Source: Candidatus Argoarchaeum ethanivorans
GTDB lineage: Archaea; Halobacteriota; Methanosarcinia; Methanosarcinales; EX4572-44
Assembly (NCBI GenBank): GCA_905067535.1
Contig: CAJHIR010000063.1
Coordinates: 1 to 6,005, forward strand
Direction: 5' to 3'
Length of the DNA stretch: 6,005 bases
Part shown: positions 1 to 5,603 of the stretch, piece after piece
Numbering within the stretch: the stretch's first letter is position 1
How the letters are laid out: every line of letters starts with the position of its first letter
Translations under genes and position numbers: made by a program
The notes under the pieces: generated by a model
What the model saw: only the letters and a program-made list of their open reading frames with translations
The model's database searches: none
What the model was told of the DNA's origin: nothing

Positions 1-59
1 TAGTTTTCAAGTGAGTCTGTGAAAGAGACTCCTTTGAAAACTTTTGAAATTTCTGCCAT
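1..59 (-). CDS. 5' end of an unidentified ORF, possibly a transposase (partial)
   Basis: Reading the minus strand from the ATG at 59-57 gives 19 open codons (MAEISKVFKGVSFTDSLEN) before the window ends. The peptide is too short to assign. Its only functional hint is context: it lies directly downstream of IS-end-like and IS481 debris on the same strand, so a transposase of another IS is a reasonable guess, but that is inference. No Shine-Dalgarno sequence is visible before the ATG. An A/T-rich TTAAATAG on the minus strand (79-86) is centred about 24 nt upstream, which would suit leaderless archaeal transcription. It could equally be a chance open frame. Confidence 0.35.
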   Translation of the reverse strand, partial: MAEISKVFKGVSFTDSLEN

Positions 60-155
60 AAGAGGCAGACTTGGCAAACTATTTAACCTGAGTTATAGGG
101 TTTCATAGGCTACGTCCACTTAAAATCAGCCAGCTGTGTTTGGTTTCACTTAAAT

Positions 156-183
156 TTTTGTAGTCCATATATAGGCTACAAAA
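156..183. repeat. Near-perfect palindrome/hairpin in AT-rich non-coding stretch
   Basis: TTTTGTAG (156-163) is mirrored by CTACAAAA (176-183), and most of the 12-nt centre also pairs, so the whole 28 nt is close to palindromic. The motif TTTGTAG followed by CC recurs at 242-250, and a shorter perfect hairpin, CCTGA-AAG-TCAGG, sits at 259-271. No gene is visible between 60 and 310. This stretch is best read as the non-coding end of one or more insertion sequences. Confidence 0.5.
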
Positions 184-309
184 TTCCCTTGCTATAATCC
201 ACATACAACGATACCGCATGTGTTTTCATAATATTTAGAACTTTGTAGCCTTCAAAACCCTGAAAGTCAGGATTTAAAACTGTCGGTAGGTTGCAGCATG
301 CCTGGAAAA

Positions 310-382
310 TCAGGTCATACCCAAAAAAGAGATAGAGTTTTAAATCAAAAAGCTAATTTGACGGCTTCGTAGTATCCTGAAA
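310..382 (-). mobile_element. Relic of an IS 3' end (copy A)
   Basis: Read on the minus strand, this segment contains a short coding tail ending TKPSN-stop (370-353), followed by an AT-rich 3' flank to about 310. The same arrangement occurs on the plus strand at 4473-4549: a tail ending IKPSN-stop, then a similar flank (caaattagc, ttttga, ttaa, atct, tttttt, acctga in the same order). By hand alignment about 40 of 51 flank positions agree with two one-base gaps. Ahead of the stop, copy A keeps only 'FRI' where copy B reads FRVPDKIKPSN, consistent with a small frame-breaking deletion. I infer that both are decayed right ends of one IS type. The family is not identified. The relic abuts the broken IS481 gene. 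Confidence 0.5.
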
Positions 383-991
383 TTATTTCGCCTGGATTTT
401 GTACAAGTCATACCATTTTTCGACCTTCCCGTTAGTCTGCGGATGTTTGACCCTTGCTTTAATGTGTTTTATGTCGTGTTCTTTTGGGAATGCCTCAAAC
501 CTGACTTTCACTCCTGCCGTTTTTATCCTTCTTATTCGCGTAATATTGGCTGCCTCTATCGGTTGTTATCTGTTCTACTTTTCGGATTCATCCGCACTCA
601 TTCAATACATTCTCCACAATAGTGAGGCTTTTCGGCGTTTCTTTTTGTTTTTGTCCTCCTTTGCAAGCCCGTTTTTAAGAAGAATATTATAAATCCTGTT
701 GTGTGGAATGTGTTTCCCATACTTGAATTCTATTACTTGCTTAGAGTCTTCCTGCACCTTGATTATCAGTTTCCAGGATTCTTCACCCGTCTCTTTCTTT
801 TTCCTGCCAAATTTCTTAATCACAATTGGCTCCTGATGTTTTATCCAGTGCATCCATGTCCTTTTGACTGTGGATTCATTTAACTTCATGTCACAAGCGA
901 TGTTTCTGGTACTGTCGTTTTTTGTTTTTGCTCGAATTATGTATCTGACTTCCTTCTCTGTTAATTTTACGCCTTTATTTTGTTTTCTCAT
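383..991 (-). pseudogene. IS481-family transposase, internally deleted and frameshifted
   Basis: The minus strand starts at ATG 991 (MRKQNKGVKLTEKEVRYI). It encodes an N-terminal helix-turn-helix region (SRNIACDMKLNESTVKR), a basic linker (KKFGRKKKE) and KYGKHIPHNRIYNILLKNGL, typical of IS481-like DDE transposases with a C-terminal rve integrase core. The open frame ends at a stop near 602, but transposase sequence continues in other frames. IRKVEQITTDRGSQYYANKK (about 586-527) carries the second catalytic Asp. After another frameshift, EHDIKHIKARVKHPQTNGKV, then EKWYDLYK (to about 398) carries the catalytic Glu region. The segment with the first catalytic Asp (normally around an HLDW motif) is missing between KRRK and VLNECG. 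About ten residues also seem lost before IEFKYG. Everything after WYDLYK, roughly the last 50 residues of the family, is gone. This is certainly inactive. The IS481 identity rests on remembered family motifs. Confidence 0.85.
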
Positions 992-1070
992 GTGGAGGAG
1001 AAGCCGAGTATATAAAGTAAAAGGTTTCGGGACTATACACCATATAAAATGCATCAAAATAGTTATATTG

Positions 1071-1151
1071 CAAAAAACTTATGCAATGCAGTGTAACATG
1101 GTGTAGCATAAGTTGTTTGAGATTCATATTCCAAAAGAATGAAATATGAAT
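1071..1151. repeat. Two stacked inverted repeats upstream of the dehydratase gene
   Basis: The first pair has arms at 1071-1084 and 1106-1119. It contains AACTTATGC and GCATAAGTT as a perfect 9-bp core, extended to 14 bp with one mismatch, around a 21-nt spacer. The second pair, ATTCATATT (1122-1130) and AATATGAAT (1143-1151), is a perfect 9-bp repeat with a 12-nt spacer and starts 3 nt after the first. They lie between the 5' end of the IS481 pseudogene and the dehydratase promoter. They could be remnants of an IS terminus, an operator, or a transcription terminator. Nothing in the sequence decides between these. Confidence 0.5.
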
Positions 1152-1174
1152 AAATGAGAACACACGAAAATGAG

Positions 1175-1404
1175 TATAAAAGATAGTTGACAGAACAAAC
1201 ATCGAAGGAAAAAATGCCTACTGATCACCTACCACGTTTTTATGGATTATTAGAATTTATTATAGTAGAATGCCGATGATAGATTACATTTTTGATGGGG
1301 CTTCCGTATTTCCTGAAAATACCAGTGCAGTTACGTTTTTTATATTAATCCGCACAGGACTCTCACACCCAGCCTGTCCCGCATCTGCCTGCGTTCATCG
1401 GTGA
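1175..1404 (+). other. Gene-poor stretch with two doubtful tiny ORFs
   Basis: A 21-codon ORF (1214-1279, MPTDHLPRFYGLLEFIIVECR) has an unusually complete start context: TATAAAA at 1175-1181, GAAGG at 1204-1208 and ATG six bases later. A second ORF of 44 codons (1270-1404), beginning MPMIDYIFDGASVF and ending HPACPASACVHR, overlaps it by 10 nt in another frame but has no ribosome binding site. Neither is recognised. The second could be chance or a decayed gene end. The IPMVD-like start of its peptide loosely recalls the C-terminal part of DUF126 dehydratase small subunits, but this resemblance is weak. These are recorded as possibilities, not as genes. Confidence 0.2.
1336..1348 (+). promoter_or_regulatory. 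Probable TATA box for the dehydratase gene
   Basis: The run TTTTTATATTAA is the best archaeal TATA-like element close to the ATG at 1421. Transcription would start about 25 nt downstream, near 1370, leaving a leader of roughly 50 nt. A GGTGA at 1400-1404 matches the archaeal anti-Shine-Dalgarno sequence but lies 16 nt before the ATG, longer than usual spacing. Confidence 0.45.
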
Positions 1405-1420
1405 CTGGACAATAATTATC

Positions 1421-2578
1421 ATGTATCTTACCACAGAAGAAGAAAAAATTTACAATGGAGAATATGGCAAAACGCTTGCCCAGTGTATGCAGATCCTCGC
1501 GGCACTTGGTGAAATCTATGATGCTGACCGTTTAATTCAGATCAAGAGTGTGCAGGTTGCAGGTGTTTCGTATAAAACGATAGGTGATGCAGGTCTTGAA
1601 TGGATTTCTGGCCTCGATGGCAGGGTGGTTGTGCCTTCTATCCTGAACCCAGCCGGAATGGACCTAGAAAATTGGAGAGAAATGGGGATTGATCAGGCTT
1701 TTGCAGAAAAACAGCTTGAGATTATCTTAGCATATAAACGTCTTGATGTGCGATGTGAGTGTACCTGTACACCATATCACATCTACGAGGAGTTTGCTGG
1801 TTTCAAGGAACACCTTGCATGGAGTGAGTCGTCAGCAGTATCCTACGCAAATTCAGTGATTGGCGCGCGAACAAATCGTGAAGGCGGGCCTTCTGCTCTT
1901 GCAGCCGCTCTTATTGGAAAAACAGCAAACTATGGGCTTCATCTCGATGAAAACAGGGTTCCTACCCTGACAGTTAAAGTTGAAGGACGATTGCATGGTG
2001 CTGATTTTGGAGCTGTTGGCAATATTGCAGGTCCTATGGTAAAAGATCAAGTGCCACTCTTCAAGTTTAAAACAATACCAACACCAGAGGAGTTAAAACA
2101 GCTTGGTGCTGCCCTCGCTGCATCAGGTTCAGTGGCATTGTACCATGTCAGTAACGTTACGCCAGAAGCAAAAACCTATCCGGATCCGGTAGAGACAATT
2201 AGCATTGATAAGAAGAGTATTGATAGCGTGTATGCCAGGAGGTGCAAGCCAGACCTGATTGCTCTTGGTTGTCCACATCTCGGGACAAAAGAGCTATTTG
2301 AACTTGCAAATCTTCTTAAAGGCAGGAAGGTTAAAAAAGAACTATGGATATTCACATCAAGAAGACTTGGTGAACGGCATCCTGCACAAATAGCTGCGAT
2401 CACCAACAGTTGCGCAAAGGTGTTCTATGATACGTGCATGGTAGTATCACCTGCAAGTGAACGGTTTGAGTGTATAATGGTAAATTCTGGGAAAGCCCTG
2501 CATTATGTACCAAGCATGTGTGGAGTTCCAGCCGTTCTCGGTACAACTGAAGAATGTATAAAAACAGCTCTTCAGTGA
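1421..2578 (+). CDS. Phosphomevalonate dehydratase large subunit (aconitase X family, DUF521)
   Basis: This 385-residue protein belongs to the aconitase X catalytic family. In archaea the large subunit, with a DUF126-type small subunit, dehydrates (R)-5-phosphomevalonate to trans-anhydromevalonate 5-phosphate in the modified mevalonate route to isoprenoid lipids, using an iron-sulfur cluster in the cytosol. Visible family features are the N-terminal EEEKIYNGEYG, the cysteine cluster C112-E-C-T-C116-TPYH, EGGPSALAAALIGKTANYG (154-172), HVSNVTPEA (242-250), LGCPHLG with C284, C339 in DTCMVVSP and C367 near the C-terminus. Several of these cysteines are likely cluster ligands, but I cannot assign which. 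The start is supported because MYLTTEEEK is a normal family N-terminus and no upstream in-frame ATG exists. No domain is missing. The small subunit gene is not adjacent on either side. The main alternative is a bacterial-type aconitase X acting on hydroxyproline, which is unlikely in this archaeal setting. Confidence 0.9.
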   Translation: MYLTTEEEKIYNGEYGKTLAQCMQILAALGEIYDADRLIQIKSVQVAGVSYKTIGDAGLEWISGLDGRVVVPSILNPAGMDLENWREMGIDQAFAEKQLEIILAYKRLDVRCECTCTPYHIYEEFAGFKEHLAWSESSAVSYANSVIGARTNREGGPSALAAALIGKTANYGLHLDENRVPTLTVKVEGRLHGADFGAVGNIAGPMVKDQVPLFKFKTIPTPEELKQLGAALAASGSVALYHVSNVTPEAKTYPDPVETISIDKKSIDSVYARRCKPDLIALGCPHLGTKELFELANLLKGRKVKKELWIFTSRRLGERHPAQIAAITNSCAKVFYDTCMVVSPASERFECIMVNSGKALHYVPSMCGVPAVLGTTEECIKTALQ

Positions 2579-2601
2579 AATATCGCAACACTATTGTAAG
2601 G

Positions 2602-2606
2602 TTTTT
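2602..2606 (+). terminator. Possible T-run terminator of the dehydratase gene
   Basis: A run of five T residues lies 24 nt after the TGA at 2576-2578, with no strong hairpin before it. Archaeal transcription often ends at such U-rich tracts. The evidence is weak because the run is short. Confidence 0.25.
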
Positions 2607-2645
2607 CCATCCCACCACCGCCCGACTATCCACCACTTCACACAA

Positions 2646-2705
2646 CGTGAGCAGAGATACACTAACTCTTGATTCCGTGAGCAGAGATACACTAACTCTT
2701 GATTG
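2646..2705. repeat. 30-bp tandem direct repeat, two copies plus a degenerate third start
   Basis: Unit 1 (2646-2675) and unit 2 (2676-2705) are identical except for the last base (C versus G). Each contains GTGAGCAGAGATACACTAAC followed by TCTTGATT. At 2706 the sequence begins again as CGTAGCA, which looks like a degenerate third copy. The repeat lies between the convergent dehydratase and sppA genes, and the sppA stop codon (2692-2694) is inside unit 2. Near-perfect identity implies a recent duplication. Confidence 0.9.
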
Positions 2706-3603
2706 CGTAGCAATCAAGTTGTCCATAATCGTTGTTTGTATAGTAGCTTGTAAAGTGTTTTGCTTCTTCACTTCCAAATAATATTCTTGCAAGGCTTGGC
2801 TTGTTAAGATATACGATTACTGGTGCTCCCTCAATGTCTGCAAGTTTTGCTGCATCATCCACCGCATCATACAGGTTTCCAAGCTCATCCACCAGACCAA
2901 GCTTTTTAGCTTTGCTGCCAGTGTAGATTCTCCCATCTGCAATATCCCTGACTTCGCTCTTCGTAAGGTTTCGTCCCTGTGCGACCTCGGTTACGAATCG
3001 ATCATAGACTTCAAGTATTGTTTTGTCTGCGTATATTTTCTCAGCATCGGTGAGCCCACGCCAGTCTGCACCCATATCCTTGAACTCTCCTGATTTAGCA
3101 ACGTAGTGTTCTACACCCTCTTCTTCATAAAAGGAGGTTTTGTTTTCGAAAGTCCATATCACACCGATGCTGCCGGTTATGGTACCCGGGTTTGCAAGTA
3201 TTTTATCTGCTGGTGCGCTGATATAGTACGCTGCACTCGCTGCCACATCTCCCATCGACACAACAACAGGTTTGTCCATTTTTTTTATTTCACATATAAT
3301 CTCCTGTGCTGCTGCTGGTGAACCTCCAGGACTGTTGACTCGAAGCACGACAGCTCGTATGCGATCATCCTCATTTGCAGTTCTCAGACTTGTTGTTATA
3401 TCCTCTGATGTAGCAATACCGATCCCGGCAGGAATGCTTCCAGTCAGCATCACCCCCTGCACATGTATGACTGCAACCTCATCGCCTTTGATGTGGAAGT
3501 CGGAACCATAAAAAATCAGATAAAAACTTGCAGTGACCAGGGATACTAAAAAGAGTACGAGTACCAGATATATTGTCCATTTGCGTGTATTCTCTCTACT
3601 CAT
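2692..3603 (-). CDS. sppA: Signal peptide peptidase SppA-like serine protease (S49 family)
   Basis: A 303-residue membrane-anchored peptidase predicted to degrade leftover signal peptides or other peptides at the cytoplasmic membrane. After a basic start (MSRENTRKW), residues 11-32 form one hydrophobic transmembrane segment. The S49 core follows: VAVIHVQG (43-50), VVLRVNSPGG (85-94), then MGDVAASAAYYIS with the expected nucleophile Ser123, GTITGSIGV (140-148) and AKSGEFKDMG with the expected general base Lys175. RIYTGSKAKKLGLVDELG (225-242) is the usual C-terminal motif. The length suits single-domain archaeal SppA, not the doubled E. coli form. The ATG overlaps the end of cofE by 8 nt and has no nearby Shine-Dalgarno sequence, suggesting coupled translation. 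The last residues (LDCYAIKS) are encoded by the hairpin and tandem repeat at 2676-2718, so this tail has probably been altered by repeat insertion or expansion and is outside the conserved fold. Confidence 0.92.
   Translation of the reverse strand: MSRENTRKWTIYLVLVLFLVSLVTASFYLIFYGSDFHIKGDEVAVIHVQGVMLTGSIPAGIGIATSEDITTSLRTANEDDRIRAVVLRVNSPGGSPAAAQEIICEIKKMDKPVVVSMGDVAASAAYYISAPADKILANPGTITGSIGVIWTFENKTSFYEEEGVEHYVAKSGEFKDMGADWRGLTDAEKIYADKTILEVYDRFVTEVAQGRNLTKSEVRDIADGRIYTGSKAKKLGLVDELGNLYDAVDDAAKLADIEGAPVIVYLNKPSLARILFGSEEAKHFTSYYTNNDYGQLDCYAIKS
2698..2718. terminator. Perfect hairpin at the sppA 3' end
   Basis: CTTGATTGC, loop GTA, GCAATCAAG form a 9-bp perfect stem with a 3-nt loop. It overlaps the last codons of sppA and the end of tandem unit 2. 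It has no T-run on the minus-strand side, so a role as RNA end or decay barrier is inferred, and a small REP-like repetitive element is an alternative. A hairpin of the same geometry with a different stem sequence occurs at 5537-5557. Confidence 0.45.
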
Positions 3604-4372
3604 TAATACTGGTTATTTCTTTTTGCCTCTTTAAAGCCTTTCGTATAATGTCTTCTTCTGGTTTTCTAAATAGCTCAGTAATGCCCGTTTTTTTAGATAG
3701 TAGATCAAGTCCCTGTACCACAGCGATTGGGGTAGCGCCATCGCCTTCGCCCATGAGAAGATTTGCAAATCCTGCAATTTCGTCAAGTATTGCTTCATAT
3801 TTCGCTTCAAGCGTTCTCCCGAACAGATCGAGGCTCCCGCGCCAATCATGCATTGCCTGTATGCCTGACACGCCGATTGCTACACCGGTTTGTCCATTTC
3901 TGAAAGCTCTGCCATTGGTATCTATGATTACAACACCAGTGCTGATACCTGTTAATTCCTTTAATCGTCCCCGGGTCTGTTCTGCACTATCATCTGCATC
4001 AGCAGGAAGTAGTGTTACAGAATTGCTTCCTCCAGTATTTGATACATCAATACCAGCATTGACGCAGATATGTCCATCTTCCAGTTCAACCAGAAGAAAA
4101 GGAGATTCAATTAAGGTTTCTTTTGAATTGTCAAGCACTGCCTGTACAAACCGTGGGTCAGCGTTGTTTCTCTCTGCAATCTCTATAGCACGCATGGTTG
4201 GGTTGTAGCTATCAAGGCGCACCAATCCTTGCTCTGCTTTTGCAACAATGCTTGATGAAATTACCACGATATCTTTTTCTTTAAGTTCTGTTCGTTCAAT
4301 TATTATCTGGGCAATGTCATCTCCTTTTTTTATGAGCGGTATGTTATTAAGAGTATAGCAGCATACGTTCAT
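3596..4372 (-). CDS. cofE: Coenzyme F420-0:L-glutamate ligase
   Basis: CofE adds glutamate residues, with GTP, to the lactyl side chain of coenzyme F420-0. F420 is the hydride carrier of methanogenesis and its reversal. From ATG 4372 the protein has 258 residues, near the roughly 250 usual for archaeal CofE. Visible motifs, numbered from this start, are IPLIKKGDD (11-19), VISSSIVAKAEQG (37-49), VNAGIDVSN (104-112), IDTNGRAFRNGQTGVAIGVSGI split as metal/GTP-site region (150-171) and LMGEGDG (206-212). The frame is open to an upstream ATG at 4399, adding nine residues (MGRCLLRPL). I prefer 4372 because the family normally has about ten residues before IPLIK. The nearest Shine-Dalgarno-like GGAAGGTG (4396-4389) is 16 nt away and does not settle the choice. 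It is first of a unit with sppA, overlapping by 8 nt. The upstream region is built partly from IS-relic DNA. Confidence 0.93.
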   Translation of the reverse strand: MNVCCYTLNNIPLIKKGDDIAQIIIERTELKEKDIVVISSSIVAKAEQGLVRLDSYNPTMRAIEIAERNNADPRFVQAVLDNSKETLIESPFLLVELEDGHICVNAGIDVSNTGGSNSVTLLPADADDSAEQTRGRLKELTGISTGVVIIDTNGRAFRNGQTGVAIGVSGIQAMHDWRGSLDLFGRTLEAKYEAILDEIAGFANLLMGEGDGATPIAVVQGLDLLSKKTGITELFRKPEEDIIRKALKRQKEITSINE

Positions 4373-4400
4373 CAAAGGTCGCAGAAGGCACCTTCCCATA

Positions 4401-4549
4401 GTTAAACCATGCGGTGAATTACTGTCTCAAGCAAGAATTGCAGGATATAAAACAAATCGTGTTCGGAGTGTTTTCAGAGTGCCTGACAAAATAAAACCAT
4501 CAAATTAGCATTTTGACTTAAGAATTATCTGTTTTTTCAGACAACCTGA
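4401..4549 (+). mobile_element. Relic of an IS 3' end with transposase-like C-terminal tail (copy B)
   Basis: On the plus strand an open frame without a start codon reads GELLSQARIAGYKTNR, then VRSVFRVPDKIKPSN and a stop at 4506-4508. The final KPSN-stop and about 43 nt of following sequence match copy A at 310-382, which is on the opposite strand. Two decayed copies of the same coding tail plus flank at separate loci is the pattern expected of an insertion sequence. The family is not recognised, and the coding relic's left edge is uncertain because the frame continues open back to 4359 inside cofE. The cofE promoter candidate lies within this stretch. Confidence 0.45.
4443..4452 (-). promoter_or_regulatory. 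Candidate TATA box for cofE-sppA
   Basis: On the minus strand TTTTATATCC lies about 76 nt upstream of the preferred cofE ATG at 4372, and 49 nt before the alternative ATG at 4399. A start of transcription about 25 nt downstream, near 4422, would give a leader of about 50 nt to the preferred ATG. The element sits inside the IS relic. This is a motif match only. Confidence 0.35.
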
Positions 4550-4711
4550 ATTATTGTCAAAGTGGGGTGTCACCATTGAGTCTCGCATTCTGGTTAGGTT
4601 ATTTATTATGGGATGCCTGGATATGATAAAAAGTGGTGTGTTAAAACATCTTACTTTTATGTGGGAAGTCACTGTGTGCAAAGCTTCGATGAACTTCGAG
4701 TTATAGAAAAG

Positions 4712-4723
4712 TTTATATTATAA
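4712..4723 (+). promoter_or_regulatory. TATA box of tpiA
   Basis: TTTATATTATAA, preceded by purine-rich GAAAAG that could serve as the BRE, is a strong archaeal TATA element. Expected initiation near 4740-4745 leaves a leader of about 20-25 nt containing GGTGAT (4757-4762), a good match to the archaeal anti-Shine-Dalgarno sequence, 3 nt before the ATG. Between the IS relic (ending about 4549) and this promoter I see no gene. The stretch has only the small palindrome GGTGTCACC (4565-4573) and a short direct repeat of CTTCGA (4684-4699). Confidence 0.7.
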
Positions 4724-4765
4724 TATGCCTAAACAAAATCACTACTGAGTATAAATGGTGATAAC

Positions 4766-5440
4766 ATGGTAAAGTTAAAAAGCCCGGTAATCGTATTAAA
4801 TTTCAAAACTTACTCGCAAGCTGTTGGAGAAAAGGCAGTTGAGATGGCAAAGATATGTGAAGAAGTTGCAACACAGGGTATTGACATTGTGGTAGCGCCA
4901 CAGATACCTGATATATATCGTGTAGCAAGCAGAGTAAACATCCCGGTATTCAGTCAACATGTTGATGGTGCAGGTGCCGGAAGTTTTACCGGGCACATCA
5001 CAGCAGAAGCACTGAAGGGGAGTGGTTCTGCCGGCAGCATCATAAATCACTCAGAGCGCCGTTTAAACATTGCAGATATTGATGCAGCTGTGCAAAAAGC
5101 GCATGGGTTAGAGCTTATAACGATACTCTGCACTAATAACGTCAACACCACTGCTGCCTGTGCCGCACTTGGCCCGGATTTTGTAGCAATAGAGCCACCA
5201 CAACTGATTGGAAGCGGAATACCAGTATCAAAAGCAGACCCTGGGATTGTAACTGACTCAGTGAAAGCAGTCAAGCAAATATCACCCGGTGTCCGGGTAC
5301 TGTGCGGCGCTGGAATAAGTAAAGGCGAAGATCTCAAAGCAGCCATTGAACTTGGTAGTGAAGGAGTGCTGCTTGCATCAGGCATAATAAAAGCAAAAGA
5401 CCCAAGAGCAGCCATGCAAGATCTGATAAAACTAATTTGA
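4766..5440 (+). CDS. tpiA: Triosephosphate isomerase, archaeal type
   Basis: TpiA interconverts glyceraldehyde 3-phosphate and dihydroxyacetone phosphate in cytosolic glycolysis and gluconeogenesis. The 224-residue length is that of the short archaeal TIM barrel, which lacks helices present in the ~250-residue bacterial and eukaryotic enzyme. Catalytic residues expected for the family are present: Lys14 in LNFKTY, His95 in IINHSERR and Glu143 in AIEPPQLIGSG. QHVDGAGAGSFTGHI (64-78), CGAGIS (180-185) and LLASGIIKA (202-210) form the substrate and phosphate-binding loops. The start is fixed by GGTGAT just upstream and by VIVLNFK near the N-terminus. The gene is divergent from cofE and appears to be transcribed alone. 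No truncation or odd residue is seen. Confidence 0.96.
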   Translation: MVKLKSPVIVLNFKTYSQAVGEKAVEMAKICEEVATQGIDIVVAPQIPDIYRVASRVNIPVFSQHVDGAGAGSFTGHITAEALKGSGSAGSIINHSERRLNIADIDAAVQKAHGLELITILCTNNVNTTAACAALGPDFVAIEPPQLIGSGIPVSKADPGIVTDSVKAVKQISPGVRVLCGAGISKGEDLKAAIELGSEGVLLASGIIKAKDPRAAMQDLIKLI

Positions 5441-5450
5441 TTGTGCGTGT

Positions 5451-5462
5451 TTCGAGCTCGAA
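5451..5462. terminator. 12-bp palindrome just after tpiA
   Basis: TTCGAGCTCGAA begins 10 nt after the tpiA stop codon. Flanking TTGTG (5441-5445) and CACAA (5464-5468) can extend the pairing with an asymmetric bulge. It could mark the tpiA mRNA end, but there is no following T-run. A protein-binding site is the alternative. Confidence 0.35.
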
Positions 5463-5536
5463 CCACAAGACCTGCACAGCTTGATCAGGGAACTCGCAGT
5501 AACGAAATAACACACCAGAATCCAAAACTTTAAAAA

Positions 5537-5557
5537 CTGCACAACTTCGTTGTGCAG
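5537..5557. repeat. Perfect 9-bp-stem hairpin
   Basis: CTGCACAAC, loop TTC, GTTGTGCAG form a perfect stem with a 3-nt loop, the same geometry as the hairpin at 2698-2718. A partial look-alike, CTGCACAGCTTGA, occurs at 5473-5485. Position, about 100 nt past tpiA and 47 nt past the 3' end of the minus-strand fragment at 5604, would suit a terminator or RNA-stabilising element for either strand. Confidence 0.5.
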
Positions 5558-5603
5558 AAAATAACCAGCAAGAGAGCGTTCTGTGTTTATACTTTCCTAT
5601 ACG

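Noticed and set aside
399..692. 97-codon plus-strand open frame with hydrophobic residues
   Set aside because: It lies antisense to the IS481 transposase relic, whose motifs (TDRGSQ, HPQTNGK) read on the minus strand. The hydrophobic look is a shadow of the opposite strand's lysine-rich coding.
2646..2718. Possible CRISPR array
   Set aside because: The two units are directly abutting with no spacer between them, so this is a tandem duplication and not a repeat-spacer array.
2400..2792. 130-codon minus-strand frame containing a repeated ESRVSVSLLT peptide
   Set aside because: The repeated peptide is only the translation of the 30-bp tandem repeat. Most of the frame overlaps the dehydratase and sppA coding sequences on other frames.
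3573..4208. 211-codon plus-strand open frame opposite cofE
   Set aside because: cofE on the minus strand has clear family motifs across this whole interval. The Ser-rich antisense frame is a codon-bias shadow.
4550..4711. Possible RNA gene or riboswitch between the IS relic and tpiA
   Set aside because: Only very short palindromes and a 6-bp direct repeat are present. There is no tRNA-like cloverleaf or recognisable conserved core.
5047..5466. 139-codon minus-strand open frame opposite tpiA
   Set aside because: tpiA has all its catalytic residues in the plus frame. The antisense frame shows no family features and starts inside the tpiA 3' flank.
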